Assembly: GCA_025765595.1 (NCBI GenBank)
Contig: JAIVFH010000137.1
Location: forward strand, 1-64,000
Direction of reading: 5' to 3'
Length of the DNA: 64,000 bases
DNA from: Obelidium mucronatum
Lineage: Eukaryota; Chytridiomycota; Chytridiomycetes; Chytridiales; Chytriomycetaceae
Below are positions 33,707 to 45,798 of this stretch, one piece after another. The position numbers and the translations under genes are program-made. Position 1 is the stretch's first letter, and each line of letters begins with the position of its first letter. The notes beneath the pieces are model-generated. The model ran no database searches and had not been told where the DNA came from. It saw nothing but the letters and a program-made list of their open reading frames with translations.

Positions 33707-36700
33707 ATGGACAAGGAGCAGCCGCCACCGCTCGCACTCTCCTCGCAGGCGCTGTCGCTGCGGATCGACTTTGAGACACGGCGCGTTCTTGTGAGTTTTG
33801 CGCGCTGGTCAACAGAGTCAGACTGACACAACCGCAGGGCCTCGCGACGCTTGTCCTCGCGGCATCGACGCCAGCTGCCGCTGTTCCGGACGCGCTGCGG
33901 CTGCACTGCCGCCAGGCGGGTGTGTTTTCGGTGTTTTCGGTGTTTCCTTCGAACACTGACTTGACCGAACACACAATAACACACTCAACACACACAAAAC
34001 CAAAAACAAAAACAAAAAACAAAAAACAAAGCCGTCACCGCCGCCTTCGTCAACGGCCGCGCCGCTGCCTTTGTGCTCGGCGATCCGCTCGCGGCCGCCG
34101 CCGGCGCGCTCGCCGCCAAGACGCCGGCGAACCACCCCGAGCTGCGCGCCGCCGTCGCAAAGGCAGCCGAGGCGGCCGACGACGACGGCGAGCTGCTGAT
34201 CCACGTGCCGGCAGAGCTGCGCGCGAAAAGCCAGGGCCTGGCGGATCCACAGGCCGAACAGCCGAAAGACGCATTCAGCTCAATCACCGTGCAGATCGAA
34301 TACGAGCTGGTTGATCCGCAAGTCGGCATCCATTTCGTGTTCCCCGACAGCGGAATATCGTCGGCTGTACGTGGAATCATGTTCATCGACCGTAAAATAC
34401 ACTAATATTCCGCCCTTCTTTTGCAGAAAACGCCGTATTTATACACTAGCAATGAAGGGAAAAGCGCTCGATTTTGGATGCCTTGCTTCGATAGTTCATC
34501 GCGAAAAGCCAGTTGGACTGTTGAGATTCTCACCCCTGCAACGTTTGCTGACATAATGGCATCCACTCAACCTCGAAAACAAACGAAAAAGAGCAAGGCG
34601 TTGGCTTCTAAAGAAATTATCGCTCAATGTAACGGATCTCTTGTGGAATGTTTCATGGATCCTATTGAACCTGGCTGGAAAGTAACGCGTTTTGCGTTTG
34701 ATGGATCTGTTTGTGCAAGCAGTATTTTGTTGGCTGTTGGTGCTTTCGGTTTCTATGAATTTGGACAGACTGAAGTTGTTTCAACAAATGCTGCCTCCCT
34801 GAATGTCTCCCAGCCTGCTGCTGCAACGACAGTTGAAGTTCCAGATGAAGATGATAAAGAAGATGACGAAAAATCTGATGATGAAGATGATAAAGAGAAG
34901 GCTGAGGCGACCGGCGACTCAGCTGCGAGAAAGAATGCAACGCGTGGTGTGAAGTGTGAGGCTTTCTTTCCTGACGAGCTGAAGGAAAATGTCCGCGCGA
35001 CTTTAGATTTCTTACCGCAAGTGAGTGGGCATGCACTCTTTCTTTTGGAATTGCCATAATTGATTCGTTCTTCAGGCTATGGAGTTTTATGATCAATTTA
35101 CTGGTTTATCCTTTCCCTTTCCGTCATACAAAATTATCTTTGTTCATGACGCCTCCCTTCCCATTATTATCGGGGCAGGAATGGCAATTTTTAGGTGATT
35201 TCAATTGATTCGCACAGCGTAGATAGTCTTGATGCTGACATATCTTGGCTTCTATAGCACTCATTTGCTACTAGAAGAGGATGATATCGAAAATATATTC
35301 GATTCTCGATATAAGTTCTCGGTTGCTTTAGCATATCAATGGTTTGGGCAATATGTCACGCATCGACATTGGTAAACCCAACACTTTCATAAGTTTTGTT
35401 CCCTGAAATTCTGTGTTTGATGATAGGACTGACTCGTGGTTGAACATGGGATTGGGAAATTATATGGCAGGATTATTTATTCGCAAGCTGTTGGGAAACA
35501 ACGAGTATCGGTATCGATTAAGTGAAGATATGAAACGTGTTGCAGCGATGGATGTGGGACAACTCCCGCTCTGCCCAGCATATCTTTTGAATGAAGAAGG
35601 AGGTGCTGAAACTGATGATGTTCTTTGCACGAAGTATTTCCATCCATCCGATGAGCCAGACTCTTTACGGACAGAGTTTTTGTCCTTGAAGGCTCCGCTG
35701 GTGATTGGGATGTTGGATCAGCGGCTGGGGAAAGGAAATTTGGTTAAAGTCATCAACAAGATTATGATCTCAACAATGAGTGGAGAATTAGAGAACGGGT
35801 TGAGCACAAACCATTTCTTCAAAGTCTGTAGAAAAATTAGCGCAAGTGCTGAACTCAAGAGTTTTGCCGATCAATGGATCTTTGGAAGTGGTTGGTAGAA
35901 TTTGATGATAATTTAAGCATACTCACAAAACTTGATTCTGAAAAGGGTGTCCAAAGTTTAAACTTGGGTTTAAGTTCAGCCGAAAGAAACTGGTTGTGGA
36001 GATAACGATTCATCAGGATAACACAAACAAGAATCACCCTACAGCAACCAAAAAATTTACGGTTTGTCCTTGGGACCCTGATGACACTCCAAATCTTGCT
36101 CAGTATTTAACCCAACACTATATCGCTAGGGTCCATTCATTGTTCGAGTTCACGAACCGAAGGGTATCGCCTATTCTCACCAAATATTTATTGATGAAAT
36201 GGAAAAAGTGGTGGAAGTCCCATACCATACAAAATACAAACGTGCCGGACAGAAGCTCAAGAAACTGCAAAAGATGGGAATAATGACTGGAGCCAATGGC
36301 GGAAAAGCCGATGATGGCGCTGATGATGACGATGACGCCCCACAAGAGTTTCACTCCTCACAGCAACCGCAACCTGGTGCAAACGACGGAGTCAAAGACA
36401 AAGGGAAGCCAGATTTGGATCAGTTTGACCGTCGGTCGTTGGATTGGATTCGGTGGGATCCTGATGGGGATTGGCTGTGTTTGAAGGTTCATGACCAGTT
36501 GAGAAGCATGTGGATTGAGCAATTGGCGAGAGATTTGGATGTTGTGGCTCATCATGAAGCTGTTGTCAGACTGGCATCCATGCCAGATAATCTGACTACG
36601 ATGGCGTTGATGCGAGTGTTGACTGATGAGAGGCATTTTTACCGTGTGAGAATGGAGGCTGCGTATTCGCTTGCCAAGGTATTACTCTTTTTTTAAATGT

Positions 36701-39700
36701 TATTGTGTATTATTTAAAGGTGTTAATTTTTTGTTACAGCTTGGTGTTGATCCTGCGATGGGAGCTCCTTTTGTAAAGCTTGTGAAAGAATTTAACACTA
36801 AGTACTGCTATGAGCGCGCCGCGAATTCAGTGATGACGATTCCAAAGCCAAACGATTTTTCCAATTTCCAAGACTATTTTGTGAAGAAGGTGAATTTGAT
36901 TTTCCTTCAGAAATGGGATATCGCTGAACTTCTGGGATTATAGGCAATGTCTACAGCCTTGGTGACTTATCGCGATGCGGAAAACAAGATCCCTCTTCTA
37001 AACAAAAGGATTGTGTTGGATTTGTTGCGTTTTAACGATAACAGTAAAAATCAAGTAAGGAGGTTTCGATTGCAAAATTCGTTTTGTCTCACCCTTTTTT
37101 TTTCAAAAGTACTCTGATGGTTATTACATTGCCGCGCTAATTAACGCGCTTTGCCACGCAACGATTCCGCAAAAGTTTCGGGAAGCGCAAGCCAAGCCCA
37201 AGGAGGTCAACATGAACGCAGCAGAAGGGATCTTTGAAGAATTTGACTTTGTGGGAAGTGCCCCTGAAGAACCAGACGATCAAGTAGATTTTGGGACCGA
37301 GGAAGAGAAGGCGCTTCTCGTTGCCGCAGTTGCTGAAATTGATCGATACTTGGCCTTGGATCGATTAAATGCGTCCCATCATAACATTGTTACCAGAACT
37401 TGTATTGAGGTTTTGTAGTTTCCCGTCTTTTCTATCGCCAGTTTTCGTGCGATCGATTTATAACTTAATTATATACACATTGTAGGCTAAAATGAAGTGG
37501 ATGCTGGCTGGGTTGCTTCCGATAGACTTGCCCTTCTTCCTTGGTTTTTCTGGGTACTTATTATTCTTGGTTGTTTTGGCAAAGTACTTAACGGTTTTTT
37601 TTTCCTTGATGATTAACAGCTATGGAAACTTTTTTTGTGTGCGAATGACAGCTATAGATTCTCTGTTAATGTTGGATGGATTCTACACCACCGAGATTGC
37701 AAACTACCTGCTTCAGATAGTGGAACAAGATGTGGATATTCGTATCGCTTGCTATGCGGCAAAGGAGCTGTACAACTTTGTTGTCCTTGCGAAAAGTGTT
37801 GGTGTGGATGAGGCTAGGAAAAAGAAACCGAGAAACAATGCCCCTCTGCATACTTGGGCTTCCATCTGTGCGAATATCACGAAAAACGGTTTCTTTTCGA
37901 ACTTGCTGTGGCCTTTGCTAACGTAAGGAAACGCCTTTTTCTTCGTATCGTTTTTAAAATGGGTTTGTCTCTTTATCAGTTCAAGCAACTTGGATTCCCG
38001 AATTCGATTGTATTTGCTTCGGTTTTGTGAAGTAGTGTACAAACCAGTGCCGTTTCATAATGGTGCTGTTGCTGTACCCAAAAAACTTGTCATTAAAATG
38101 CCATCTTTGAGTCTTACTGAGGTTGGATTCCTAGGTGCTCTGAAATAGTAGATGAGACTAAAAGCATTGTTCGAATAGGTGCCTGATGCAATCCCTGTGC
38201 CTCCAAAATCCTCGTCCAAGTCGGCACCAAAAGCCCAGGCTCCAAGACCACCTCCAAAGGCACCAGTGTTCACGGAACCTTTCCCGCCAATCGATCAAAA
38301 GTTTTTGGAAACCGGAAGGAAAGTGATGATGAACATTACAAATCACCCAAGCGCAGCTGCTTTCATGTTGCCTGTGGACGAATCGTTTGCTCCAATGTAT
38401 TTCACGCTCATCAAAAAACCGATGGATATATCCACCACGTCAAAGAAACTCGAAGCAGGAGCCTATAGAAACAATCTCACTTTTCTCTTTTCGGATATCC
38501 AGCTCATTTTTTCCAACTGTTACAAGTACAACACGGATGATTCACCAGTTACCAAACAGGCTCAAAAGCTTGAAAGGTTCTTTAATTCTGAGATCATGCC
38601 GCGGGCCCTGGTTCATGAATTGCCCATCTTGAGTAACGCCATTGAGATTGACGATGATATCATACTTGGAACACCGACGGATACAGTGATGGAAGATGTT
38701 ACACCCGCTCAACCTACATTGCCTAAACCTAAACTTGTTATTCCAATACCGCCAAAACCTGTTGTACCGCCACCAGCGAAACCACCTGTTGTGCAGGCAC
38801 AAGTGTCAGAAAAGCCGTCACCAGTAACTCCCAAGCTGACGTTGCTTCCTCCAAAACCTCATCTCGCTACATCTGCAGCAGCGCCATCTGGAGTAAAACC
38901 TCCTGCGCCTGGCCTGCCACAAAAACCTGCTGTGGCTGAACCGGCTACAGCAGAAAAACCAGTCGCTCTTGTTCCTCCAAAAAGCGCACTTCCTGTCAAA
39001 TTAAGTCCGTCTGTAAGTCCTGCTCCCGTCAAACCGGCAGCTCCAACTGCTAGTCTGCTTCCACCGCCATCCGCTAGACCACCGCCTTCAAAAATACTCG
39101 GCCCGCCACCATCACAAACAGCTAGTGGAACTCCTCCATTACCAAAAGCGATCTTGAAATTGAAACCAGAGAGTGAAATATCTTCAACAGCAACGGCACC
39201 AAAGAGGAAACTGTCTCTTGGTGGTGAAACTCCTCCTCATCCTCCTTCAGCTGGCCTTGCTTCTTCTTCGGCCCCCCCAGTTGCTGCCCGATTGGATAGT
39301 GAAGACTACAAGAAATGCAAAAAGATTATTCGTCACTTGGCTGAACATGAGAAGGCGTATTGGTTTCAAACTCCTGTAAATCAGATCTACTGTTTCCTTG
39401 AAGTCACCTTGATTTTGTGAACTAACTGAATTTTGTGTCTACAGGTGGATCCTGTTGCTTTTAACCTTCCGACATATTTTGACGTGATCAAGGAGCCAAT
39501 GGATTTATCGACTTTGAAAACACTGTTGACTGACAGCAAAATTACAACCATAAAGGAATTCAAGCATGCAGCCGCTTTGATTTTCAAGAACGCCATGGCA
39601 TTTAATGCCCCGTCCACGCAAGTGTATCAGGACGCCCAATTGCTTTTGGATATGTTGAAGACTGAAGTGAGACAATATTTTGGAGACTCTAAAGGAGACC

Positions 39701-40803
39701 GAGGTGGCGCGAGTAGTTCTTCTTCCGGTACAGCGAAAGCGTCTCAACCCCAGGCTCTGCCCGTGAAACCCGTGCAACAGGCGGCACCAGCACCGAGTGT
39801 ATCGAATGTAGATACGTTCAAATCAACAGCCGCAGAACCTGCGATCAAGAAGTTTAAGTTAAAACATGATCCTGGGTCTGTTGGAGGTAGTCCATCGCTT
39901 GTGTCTTCGCATTCTCCTTCTGCGCAAAGTGCACCATCTTCAGAGAGAATGGTGGTCTCTTCTGTTGCTGGGAAAAAGTGTTTGAAAGTTCTTAAAAAAC
40001 TGCAGGTACATATACTTAATTTTTATTGCTGCATATATATATTGGACTATGTTGACTCACGTACCTTTTTTTCCTAGAACAATGCTTTCGGAAAAATATT
40101 TTTGGCTCCTGTTGATCCTGTTGCGTTAAATATTCCCACATATTTGACAGTCATAAAGCATCCCAGTAAGTATAAACGAACGGTTTCTCTGCCGGTTTGA
40201 GTTTATTAAAATGGCAATGTAGTGGATTTGGGTACAATCAACAAGAAACTGGAGAGGGGATCCTATAGAGATCATTTAGGGTTTAAAGCAGATGTAGAAC
40301 TGATGCTTAATAATTGTTTCGTTTTTAATGTACCAGGTATGCTGAGGTTTTTTATATTATATCTTTTGCAACTTAAATAATAATCAAAACTACTTTAAGG
40401 GGATTGGGTTTACAATCAAGGAAAAGGACTAGAAAGCGTTTTTCTGAAAGAATGGCGAGACATTGATTGGGATATCTTGCCAATTCCAGGTGTTGTTCGA
40501 CCTGTCGGCCCAACCATTGAAAAGACATTGACCAAACTTCGGGAGCATCAAAATGCTTTCATTTTCTTGGAACCTGTGGACCCTGTCATCCTACCTGACT
40601 ACTACAAGAGAATCAGAAACCCAATTGACTTGAGTACTATGGCAGAGAAAAACAAACGCGGCGAATACTTGAGTCTGGACGCGTTTGAAAAAGACATGAA
40701 GCTCATGTTTGCAAATTGTTTCAGTTATAATGAGAAGGAGAGTTTGGGTCATAATTCTGGACTTGCCTTGGAAAAGTATTTCAAGCAAATCTTCCGCAAG
40801 TGA
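33707..40803 (+). CDS. TAF2: TFIID subunit TAF2 fused to four bromodomains
   Basis: The N-terminal half (33707 to about 38120) is TAF2: an inactive M1-aminopeptidase fold with FWMPCFDSSSRKASWTVEI, AYQWFGQYVTHRHWTDSWLN and then helical repeats. The zinc-binding HExxH of active M1 enzymes is gone (ALAYQWFG at that place), as usual for TAF2. An acidic insert lies at about 34838-34900. After the TAF2 end (KLVIKMPSLSLTE) a 57-nt intron (38122-38178) joins in frame to VPDAIPVPPK, a Pro-rich linker and four bromodomains: BD1 about 38281-38600, BD2 about 39301-39690, BD3 about 39973-40470 and BD4 about 40510-40803. Each keeps the acetyl-lysine-binding Asn (NCYKYN, NAMAFN, NCFVFN, NCFSYN). The exon carrying BD1 opens without an ATG, which supports one fused protein. 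TAF2 binds the initiator element in TFIID; the bromodomains would add acetyl-histone binding. Confidence 0.85.
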
Positions 40804-40869
40804 TGATACCATGCATAAACTCAATGAAATAAAATTGTATAATAAAGATGTGGTTGAGAGTTGAAAATA

Positions 40870-41247
40870 ATGGCTGACAATCACCAGCCGCCACCTCCAC
40901 CACTTCCTTCAGCACCACCGGTCGCTCCCGCGACGAATCCAAAATTCACACTGCGAAATGGAGTTTTTGATACTTGGGAGCTTGAGGAAAAGGCTCTTTC
41001 GTCCGCGATTTCCAGTGCCGAAAAGACTGCCCTTGTTCGACAACAGATTTGGAAAGGAACCAAGAGCGATCCCATCAGCCAAAACTCTAAATTTGGAAGA
41101 TATACAAACGTTCTCGGACTGATTGGGTATGAAAGATTGCAGATTAAACCTCTGGGACGCGTCGATGTTGAGTCTTCCAAATCAGTTGTGCAAAACGCAC
41201 AGTCTCTAATTGGGAACACCCATTCAGATTGGCGATCGAAGACTTAA
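40870..41247 (+). CDS. Small unrecognised protein, 125 residues
   Basis: An intronless frame from ATG 40870 to TAA 41245-41247. It begins with a Pro-rich segment (QPPPPPLPSAPP) and continues as a mixed charged domain with TLRNGVFDTWELEEKAL and FGRYTNVLGLIGYERL. There is no membrane helix or signal peptide. I do not recognise it. The stop is separated by one base from the start of the next gene on the same strand, so it could share that gene's transcript or form part of it through an unseen intron. An alternative intron at about 41127-41190 (GTATGA...CAG) is possible but does not give a better frame. Confidence 0.55.
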   Translation: MADNHQPPPPPLPSAPPVAPATNPKFTLRNGVFDTWELEEKALSSAISSAEKTALVRQQIWKGTKSDPISQNSKFGRYTNVLGLIGYERLQIKPLGRVDVESSKSVVQNAQSLIGNTHSDWRSKT

Positions 41248-41248
41248 T

Positions 41249-44200
41249 ATGGGCTCAAACAATGCTCCGGATTCCATGACTCAGAGTAATAATCGCCCAC
41301 AGCGTGTTCAGAGTATTCCAGCGCTCCTGAAAAGGATTGTGGGGGAAATTGAAATGGTGGCATGGTTAAACGCCGAAGAACGCGAGCATTTAGTGAGAAG
41401 AACTAAAAGGAGAATATCTCTTTTGTTTAACCCTTTTCTTCCCCCCAGATTAATGCTTTTATTTCGGACTTGGCCCATCGTTTCAATCACACAAGCGATC
41501 TCATCAGTACCAAATACACAGCTGCACAAAACCGAAGGATAATTCTCAAACTATTTGAAAAAATTGGACATACAAAGAATATTATACTTGAGAAATGCCG
41601 ATTGAAAAAGGCGAATATGGATCAACTGGGCATTTTTGCCGAAGATGCCAACAGTACTGTAAGGATATTTCACAAAACAATATCGAAAATGTAATTTCTA
41701 TGAATTAAAATATGAAGCTGTAGCGTGTTATATCAATGTTCAGGACAGAACTCAGTCGAAGGTGTGGTTGGACTGCACGTTTTTTTTTGGCCTCGTTTTG
41801 ATTGTTGAATGCACACAGGATCAACACTTCTGAAATGGTACAAAAAATTCTATCGGAGCTGGAAGGAAAAGAAACTGTTGTAGAAACTGTTGTTGTTGAT
41901 ACTGAAGATTTGTTCAATCAACAAGTTCAAGACGTTCGTATGGGCAGCACCCCCTTCTGCAAAAGTCTTCTCACACTAAAAATTTGATTTATTTAGTTTA
42001 AAGATGCACTTGATAGTGTGACACACCCAGTTCCCAAACTGGAAATGCCAAAAATATCAACCAAAGGACAACAAACATCTGTACGCCATAAACTGCTGAT
42101 GGAAAATGCCAACCAAAGCGGTAAAACAGAATCTTTTAGCTTCAGTGGACGTTTCAACAGAAGCGCCTTGAGCCGAAGTACGCCAATGAATATATCTCAC
42201 CGCGAAGAAATGTTTCTGATCAACGATATGGAGGCGATTGTCGCCAAAAACACAATGCAGATTCAGTCCGGCTCGTTAATTTTGTTGGGGGAAGGTGGCG
42301 AGGAAAACAAAAACGAGGATCCGTTATTACAGGCCCACACATCTGCGGCCAAACTTTCAAAGAGAAACAGACAAGGACTTTCAATTCCCTCTGGTCCATC
42401 AGTTGAGTTTGTATGGCTGATTCGTTTATGGCGGAAGTATTAATTCAAGGAAAAAAAGGATGAAGCAACTGAAAGATACCTTCCGCCGAACAAGCTCAGA
42501 GAAATTCATCTGAAAGACTTTAGTTATAGCATTTTGGATGACCAGGTGAGAGAAAGTCAAATCATTTTAATAAATGGGAAACAGTTGGCTGAAAGTATTT
42601 CACAGTCTATGGTCACCAAAAAGGACAACTTCGTCTACCAAAAGCAAAAAATGCCCGATCTTGTTAGTTTTATTTATTTTTAATGGTTCCAACTCCTTGC
42701 TGAAGTACCGGTCATAGACCATTGCAAGAACCATGGAATCCCGAGTTTCATTGCGAGTTCCAAAAGGCTTCATCAATTTATCTGCCGAGCCAGCATCTGC
42801 AGTGTCGCAATTTGGATCGGAAGTGGATACAAAGAAGATTGATATACTCGGTATGTTTGAGTGAATAGTTGTTCAACACCTAAACCATTTTTAGACGAGA
42901 AGCTGTCAAGATACAAGGAAATAGAAGAGTTATATTCGGAAATCACGAAAACTCTTTCCAGCAATCATTTGGAAACAGACGATGGTTTGTTCTGGAGACT
43001 GGCCTGAATACAGCAATCCAACTGAATTCGTAAAATAGTTGCTATCGACAACACAGGTTGCCCATCAGCGCCATATGACCCCAAAATACCACTTTCGAAT
43101 GCATTCAAAGGAATTCTTTTATCGTATTCAAAGCCCAAACCCGTTGTCGTTGAATCCAGTCCCGAGCCTTCAGAGACAGAAACCGCGCCATTCTCAACAC
43201 CACAAATTCGTCTAACTACCCGGAAATACGCAACTTCTAATGTTGACGCAGACGAATTCTCTAAAGATCGCAAAGCTGCAATGAAAAAGATTGTCAGTTC
43301 AAGATACAACACTTTCAAATACAATTATGGCGGTTACACACCTTACAAGGCAGAAAAGAAAAAGAAGAAAGAGGAAATTTTCAATCACGAAGACTATTTG
43401 GATTACATTCGAACCAGAACATGTGATTTCATCTTGGATTTATTGATTGATTCGGAGGAAGAAGCGCGAGCTTATCAAAGAGCGATGGAAGAAGAAGCAA
43501 ACAGGAAAATGGAGGAATCTATTCGAGCGAAAATCCAAAAAGAAGAAGATGACCGAAATGAAAGGAGAAGGAGAAGAACTCTATATAATCGAGGAAAATG
43601 GAATGTCGGTGCACTCACGCACATGCGAGAAGTTCAACAATTAAGTCAAGAAGAATTTGTTGAGGATATTGATCTTGGAGCATCTTCTGACGCTGAAGGC
43701 AATCAAGGGCAACAGAAACTTCATGAGCCAAAAGTAGTATTTGCTCCACCCGGCATTGCTAGAACATATGAGGAAAAAGAGCTACAATTCTTAACTGAAA
43801 AAGAGCGGCAGTTGGCTGAAGCGGAAGCAGAGGCGATCCAAAAGCACAAACTCCAAAAAGTCAAATCAGACACAGATATTTCAAGCGCACAGCAAGAGCT
43901 GGAATCTTTATGGGTGGAATTGAAAATGCCGTTGGACCAGAAATTGGACATGGCGATCAAATATGGTTCGAGAAAGTTTGGTAGTCGATTGGAGTTGGTA
44001 ATGAGTTTCAACGCAGTGTTTCATTGTTGACATTTCTGTTCCCAAAAGGCCATCAAGTACTGGAAAAAGGCGTCCGATCATATTCTTGCTAGAGAACGTG
44101 TTCTTCGTGAAATTGACGAGTTCGAACGCGAGGCTTCCAATCCAGATCGATATTTTATGAAAGGATACGAAGGGTCATCTGAAGCACGAATGCTTGAAGC

Positions 44201-44491
44201 AAGAACAAGAGATGGACATCTTCAAACTTTGCATGCGATGGAGGAGCAATTAGCGGATATAATTTCAATGATTAAGTTCGAGTTGAATGAAACAGTAACA
44301 TATCACGGTGAGATTCGGATCATTATCACGTATTTTCGCTAATGATTTGATTTAATGTGAATTCAGGAGTTCCATACACTGAGAAAATGAAATCTGACTA
44401 TAACACAATTTTGCACCAGCATCAAAAACAGCGACCCTTGACACCAGTTTCAGTTCTACCTCCTCTGCCAAAGCTGGAAGAAGAAAAATAA
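41249..44491 (+). CDS. Coiled-coil protein resembling CCDC87
   Basis: A multi-exon gene for a long, charged coiled-coil protein. The N-terminal exons encode SIPALLKRIVGEIEMVAWL and helical segments. The middle contains LPPNKLREIHLKDFSY and an Arg/Lys/Glu-rich stretch (43480-43600). The C-terminal part has a distinctive block with LWVELKMPLDQKLDMAIKYG, DEFEREASNPDRYF and ELNETVTYHGVPYTEKMKSD. This block recalls the CCDC87 family of sperm and ciliary proteins, which would suit an organism with IFT74. I base this on remembered motif order, so it is moderate. At least seven introns interrupt it. The stop at 44489-44491 is about 160 bp from the convergent MBIP-like gene. Confidence 0.6.
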
Positions 44492-44652
44492 ATGAAATGA
44501 TACAGCTTCGTGGAGCTATTTTTTGCCCAATAGCTTTTTTTTGAGCTCTTCGATCCTCCTTTAAGAATTGTATTCAGTAACAGAGCACGTCAACAAAAAT
44601 AAAAATTATACTTATTGATTGACTCGGAATCAATCTTGAAAAAAAAAAGACA

Positions 44653-45776
44653 TTAACAAAGGGTGACTCCACATGAAACAAAAATACAAACATCCGAGTA
44701 TGCCTTGTCATATCGACTTCCGAGAGTAGGTTCGGGGGGTTGAATAGTTTGTCCTGAATGCATGAATCGCGCCAGAGATACACCATCTGTGTTTCCAGAA
44801 TCTTGAACGACATTGGTCCAAACTGACTGACCAAATGGGTCCATTGGTGAGTCAACCGTAGTATGATCAAAATGGACTGCCGACCAGCATGGATATTTCT
44901 CCTCCAGTTGAATAATGGCATCCTCTAGGACTTTGAGCCGTTGGTGCATTCCCAACGAGCTATTTGGATCTATTAAGGATATCATTAGCGATCAGACATA
45001 GTTTCCCATAAAATTCATCAGAACCTATTTTGATGCGTAAATGCTGTTCAATAGTTGCAAGTCGTGATTGTAGGTGAACGAGAGTATTCCCTTTTGTGCT
45101 ATACTGAGTTTTCATGCCATCATCTCGAGCAGTTCCCAAATGTGTAGACTTGTCCAAAGGACCTTCTTCATTCACAGCCAAGTCCAACTTCATTTGAGTA
45201 TTCCTGTTTATTTCTTTAGCGTCCGTTCTTGCGCAAGTTGTTTCAGAGGCTGACAAGTAGTTCGGTTACTCCACAGTTTCAATACTTGAAAGGTTGTTGA
45301 TTTCATATAAATACATTTGGCTGAGACAAACTCGCTCTGGTTGGACGCATTTACAGCTTCTTTTTTGGCGACAATGTAAGCAGCTATTTTCGAGTCCACT
45401 TGCGAATTAGAGAGAAGAATTTGAACACTTGAGTTGGAAGATTGGGGCAGCGTTTCTTTGCTTTCTTCGCGTTTCCGTTTAACCCGTTGACTGGCTGCAT
45501 GCATTCGATCTTTGACGGAGTCCTGGGTAGAACAGACTTGCACAGAGTCTTTTATTCTTTCGAATGCCCATACAAGTCCCTTGAAAGGAGAATATTTGCA
45601 ATCAGGCAGGGGTGCAGGGACTTTGGTGTTCTTACATGTACAGTGCTCATGAAAGCCTCCAGATCCTAGTTAATCGCATTCAGCATTCTGCTGGTGTGCC
45701 CAAGAATCTTATTACTTACTTTTGATTCTAGATACGCCCGGCATAAGGTCTCAGTTTGATGATGGAGATTATCCAT
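44653..45776 (-). CDS. MBIP-like protein (ATAC-type acetyltransferase complex subunit)
   Basis: The start ATG 45776 gives MDNLHHQTETLCRAYLESK; later exons contain a basic segment (RVKRKREESKE) resembling a nuclear localisation signal. The C-terminal half carries HLQSRLATIEQHLRIKIG and, after an intron, MHQRLKVLEDAIIQLEEKYP. In animal MBIP the same two elements occur in the same order (IEERIQNIEAHLRLK and IYQRIKKLEDKILELEG) as leucine-zipper-like helices. Animal MBIP binds MAP3K12 and is a subunit of the ATAC histone acetyltransferase complex. The identification rests on these two helices and the overall order; the ends are less certain. It diverges from the next gene with only 22 bp between start codons. 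Confidence 0.58.
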
Positions 45777-45798
45777 TTTTTAAAATAAATAAAAGAAC
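45777..45798. promoter_or_regulatory. 22-bp bidirectional gap
   Basis: The start codons of the MBIP-like gene (minus) and the SCI1-like gene (plus) are 22 bp apart. The gap is A/T-only apart from one G and one C. Both genes must share a promoter or have core elements inside the opposite coding region. Confidence 0.5.

Noticed and set aside
36061..36283. Apparent frameshift inside TAF2
   Set aside because: A normal 70-nt intron (GTTTGTCC...CGCTAG) with a branch-like TTTAAC explains the frame change and joins KFT to GPF in frame.
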